Assembly: GCA_013812065.1 (NCBI GenBank)
Contig: JACCUC010000164.1
Coordinates: 1-7,058 of the forward strand
Origin: Thermoleophilaceae bacterium
GTDB lineage: Bacteria > Actinomycetota > Thermoleophilia > Solirubrobacterales > Thermoleophilaceae
DNA length: 7,058 bases
Direction of reading: 5' to 3'
How positions within the stretch are numbered: position 1 is the first letter of the stretch; the number at the start of each line of letters is the position of its first letter. A program made the translations under genes and the position numbers. Shown here piece after piece: positions 5,532 through 7,058 of the stretch. The notes under the pieces are model-generated. The model did no database searches. It worked only from the letters and a program-made list of their open reading frames with translations, and was not told the origin of the DNA.

Positions 5532-5965
5532 AACCGTTCTCGCGCAAGTCCGACGAGCGCCAGCGCCGTATGCAGGCGGTCTCGCGCCGGGATAACGGCG
5601 CGGTCCGTAACAACGTCGAGATCCGCGGCCATCGACTCGTGGCCGACGAGCCGCCCGAGGAGGGCGGTGCGGACGAGGGCCCGAGCCCGCTCGAGCTGCT
5701 CGCCGGAAGCCTCGCGTCGTGCACCGCGATCACCATGCAGATCTACGCCGACCGCAAGGGCTGGGACATCGGCGAGGTCGTGGTCGGCGTCGACTACCAG
5801 CCCGCCCAGCGCGGCTGCCCGACCCGCTTCGAGATGGTCGTCGAGCTGCCCAAGGAGCTCCCCGAGGACCAGCGGACACGGCTGATGCAGGTCGCCGCTA
5901 AATGCCCCGTTCACCGGACACTCGAGGGCGAGGTCATGTTCGAGGAGCGACTCGAGGTCAGGTAG
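5528..5965 (+). CDS. OsmC/Ohr superfamily protein, YhfA-like
   Basis: Members of this superfamily are small homodimeric proteins; the OsmC and Ohr branches are thiol peroxidases that reduce organic hydroperoxides, while the YhfA-like branch is less characterised. The 145-residue product shows PSPLELLAGSLASCTAITM (52-70), with Glu56 and the peroxidatic-type Cys65, and AKCPVHRTLEG (124-134), with the second cysteine Cys126. Arg20 and Arg21 near the N-terminus may supply the family's active-site arginine. A third cysteine, Cys97 in QRGCPTRF, is outside the conserved pair. The start GTG overlaps the adenosyltransferase stop as GTGA and has a GAGGGA Shine-Dalgarno sequence at good spacing. The spacing of the two cysteines and the central helix suggest the general OsmC-like (YhfA) group rather than Ohr, so peroxidase activity is plausible but not certain. 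Why it is coupled to cobalamin adenosylation is not known. Confidence 0.9.
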   Translation: MKPFSRKSDERQRRMQAVSRRDNGAVRNNVEIRGHRLVADEPPEEGGADEGPSPLELLAGSLASCTAITMQIYADRKGWDIGEVVVGVDYQPAQRGCPTRFEMVVELPKELPEDQRTRLMQVAAKCPVHRTLEGEVMFEERLEVR

Positions 5966-5973
5966 CCACGTCC

Positions 5974-5998
5974 GCGACGGCCTTCATACCACCGTCGC
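5974..5998. terminator. Hairpin between convergent genes
   Basis: GCGACGG (5974-5980) and CCGTCGC (5992-5998) pair perfectly around an 11-base loop that contains the stop codon of the nicotinamidase gene. The structure is symmetric for both strands and sits where the OsmC-like and nicotinamidase transcripts meet, so it may act as a short two-way terminator. No T-tract follows on either side. Confidence 0.35.
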
Positions 5999-6532
5999 CC
6001 CTGCTTGGCTGAGCTCGGAGACCGCCGCGGCGGTCGGGACGACTCCCTCGGCGTCGACCCCGCGCGACGCTCCCGTGTCGACGGTCACCGTGTAGCCCTC
6101 GGCGAGCGCGTCGAGAGCCGTGCCCCGCACGCAGATGTTGGTGGCAAGCCCCGCTAGGTAGACCGAGTCGATCCCCCGCTCGCCCAGGAGGCGGCTGAGG
6201 TCCGGCCGCTCGAACGCCGAGTAGCCCTCGGTCTCGCGGTCCTGACCCTTGTCGAGGACTACGTCGACCCGTTCGCGGTCGAGTGCGGGGTGGAGCTCGG
6301 CGCCCTCGGTTCCCTGAACGCAGTGGACCGGCCACGGGCCGCCCTGGTCTACGAACGAGGAGTGGTCGGGCGGGTGCCAGTCGCGGGTGGCGACGACGAG
6401 CTCGAAGCGGTCCGAGCCGGCGAGGTCGTTCAGGCGACTGGCGATCTCGTCGCCCTCGGGGACCGCGAGCGCGCCCTCGGGCGGCGTGAAGTCGTTCTGG
6501 AAGTCGACGATCAGAAGCGCTTCGGCGATCAC
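5984..6532 (-). CDS. pncA: Nicotinamidase (PncA-type, isochorismatase-like hydrolase)
   Basis: The enzyme hydrolyses nicotinamide to nicotinate and ammonia, feeding the Preiss-Handler route of NAD salvage. The 182-residue product has the isochorismatase-like fold and PncA residues. Asp10 in LLIVDFQNDF, Lys95 in LDKGQD and the nucleophile Cys134 in GLATNICVRGTALDAL form the catalytic triad. Asp51, His53 and His57 in DWHPPDHSSF, together with His70 in GPWPVHCVQGTEGAELHP, supply the metal site. The GPWPxHCVQGTxGAELHP block is specific to nicotinamidases rather than other members of the superfamily. In Mycobacterium tuberculosis this enzyme also activates pyrazinamide; that is family knowledge, not shown here. 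The start is a GTG at 6532 directly before the first core strand, with no Shine-Dalgarno sequence. It is convergent with the OsmC-like gene (18 bases between stops) and divergent from the Nudix gene, 14 bases between start codons. Confidence 0.95.
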   Translation of the reverse strand: MIAEALLIVDFQNDFTPPEGALAVPEGDEIASRLNDLAGSDRFELVVATRDWHPPDHSSFVDQGGPWPVHCVQGTEGAELHPALDRERVDVVLDKGQDRETEGYSAFERPDLSRLLGERGIDSVYLAGLATNICVRGTALDALAEGYTVTVDTGASRGVDAEGVVPTAAAVSELSQAGATVV

Positions 6533-6534
6533 CC

Positions 6535-6541
6535 GATAATA
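6535..6541. promoter_or_regulatory. AT-rich core of the divergent pncA/Nudix spacer
   Basis: GATAAT (6535-6540) reads as a -10 box on the plus strand, five of six bases, and ends six bases before the Nudix ATG, so transcription would begin at or next to the A of ATG. On the minus strand the same bases read TATTAT (6541-6536), also a good -10 box, but it lies only three bases before the pncA GTG, too close for ordinary spacing. The plus-strand assignment is the better supported. Confidence 0.4.
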
Positions 6542-6546
6542 CGGAG

Positions 6547-7058
6547 ATGGCGAGCACCGACCGGCTCCGCGAGCTCCTGCTCACGCCCGAGGCCGCCGCC
6601 ATGATGGACGCCCCCGGGTCCACCGACGCCGCGGTGCTCATTCCCATCTTCGAGCACGACGGTGAGCTGCACGCCGTCTTCACCGAGCGCCGTGCCGACC
6701 TGCGCCGCCACGGCGGCGAGATCTCCTTCCCGGGCGGGCGCCAGGACCTGCCCGACGAGGACCTCCGCGCCACCGCCCTGCGCGAGGCGGAGGAGGAGAC
6801 CGGACTGCCGCCGGACGCCGTCGAGCTCGTCGGCGCGCTGCCGCCGACCGGTACGTTCGTCACGAGCTACCGCATCCATCCCTTCGTCGGGATCATCGAG
6901 CCCGGGCACGAGTGGGTGCTGCAGCCGACCGAGGTCGAGGCCGTGCTCGAGCTGTCGCTGCCCGCGCTCGTGCGGGGCTACGAGGCCAAGCGCCTGTGGG
7001 GCAAGGGCGTGCCGTTCAAGACTCCGACCTACACGGTCGACGACCACTTCGTGTGGGG
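6547..7058 (+). CDS. nudL: Nudix hydrolase, CoA pyrophosphatase (NudL-like), 3' end beyond window
   Basis: The visible 170 residues match Nudix enzymes that cleave coenzyme A to 4'-phosphopantetheine and 3',5'-ADP. The CoA-specific motif before the Nudix box is present: T46-E-R48, Arg53, Gly57 and FPGG (61-64) in VFTERRADLRRHGGEISFPGG. The usual Ser/Ala after R48 is Arg here. The Nudix box follows, with Glu71 and REAEEETGL (79-87) giving metal ligands Glu80, Glu83 and Glu84. As in other NudL-like proteins, the leading box glycine is displaced by one residue. Further on, LVGALPPTGTFVTSYRIHPFVG is typical of the family. The reading frame is open at the last base, so only a C-terminal tail of perhaps 20-50 residues is missing. 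The ATG is probably leaderless because a GATAAT box ends six bases upstream; GGAG directly abuts the ATG, too close to serve as a normal ribosome binding site. Confidence 0.92.
   Translation, partial: MASTDRLRELLLTPEAAAMMDAPGSTDAAVLIPIFEHDGELHAVFTERRADLRRHGGEISFPGGRQDLPDEDLRATALREAEEETGLPPDAVELVGALPPTGTFVTSYRIHPFVGIIEPGHEWVLQPTEVEAVLELSLPALVRGYEAKRLWGKGVPFKTPTYTVDDHFVW

Noticed and set aside
5958..6863. Minus-strand open frame of 301 codons spanning pncA and the Nudix gene start
   Set aside because: It crosses two well-supported genes in a different frame and has Arg/Pro/Gly-rich shadow composition.
6529..7047. Minus-strand open frame of 172 codons opposite the Nudix gene
   Set aside because: It is antisense to an unmistakable Nudix box and NudL motif, and shows no recognisable domain.

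Overview
The window is 7,058 bases of very GC-rich DNA with compact, mostly single-gene bacterial transcription units. High GC, strong third-position GC, GTG starts, tRNA genes without an encoded CCA end, and start codons lying only a few bases after -10-like boxes all suggest an Actinomycetota-type genome. A deep-branching lineage such as Thermoleophilia would fit, but no marker gene here settles that. I see no insertion sequence, phage gene, CRISPR array or complete new multi-gene system. The most accessory-looking part is a VapBC-type toxin-antitoxin pair beside a tRNA gene and an unrecognised secreted protein.

Layout. Bases 33-1299 (minus strand) hold a UDP-glucuronate decarboxylase, which supplies UDP-xylose for glycan synthesis, followed by an 89-residue protein of unknown function. 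Next are tRNA-Arg(TCT) (1451-1524, minus), with a strong hairpin almost touching its 5' end, and a secreted, arginine-rich, cysteine-free protein of unknown function (1587-2708, minus; start uncertain). The vapBC pair follows (2836-3446, minus) with a perfect inverted repeat over its promoter. tRNA-Pro(TGG) lies at 3527-3600 (minus).

From 3657 the plus strand carries housekeeping metabolism. It has a DUF1015 protein (3657-4922), a PduO-type cobalamin adenosyltransferase (4974-5531) and an OsmC/YhfA-like protein (5528-5965), the last two overlapping by four bases. Convergent to these is a PncA-type nicotinamidase (5984-6532, minus). Only 14 bases from its start codon, and divergent from it, begins a CoA-pyrophosphatase-type Nudix hydrolase (6547 to beyond the window end).

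How the genes relate. Three neighbours concern cofactors: adenosylcobalamin formation, nicotinamide deamidation for NAD salvage, and CoA turnover. The divergent pncA/Nudix pair shares one tiny AT-rich spacer, so joint control is conceivable but not shown. The decarboxylase and the secreted protein could both relate to the cell envelope, but nothing in the sequence ties them together. The vapBC pair is self-contained.
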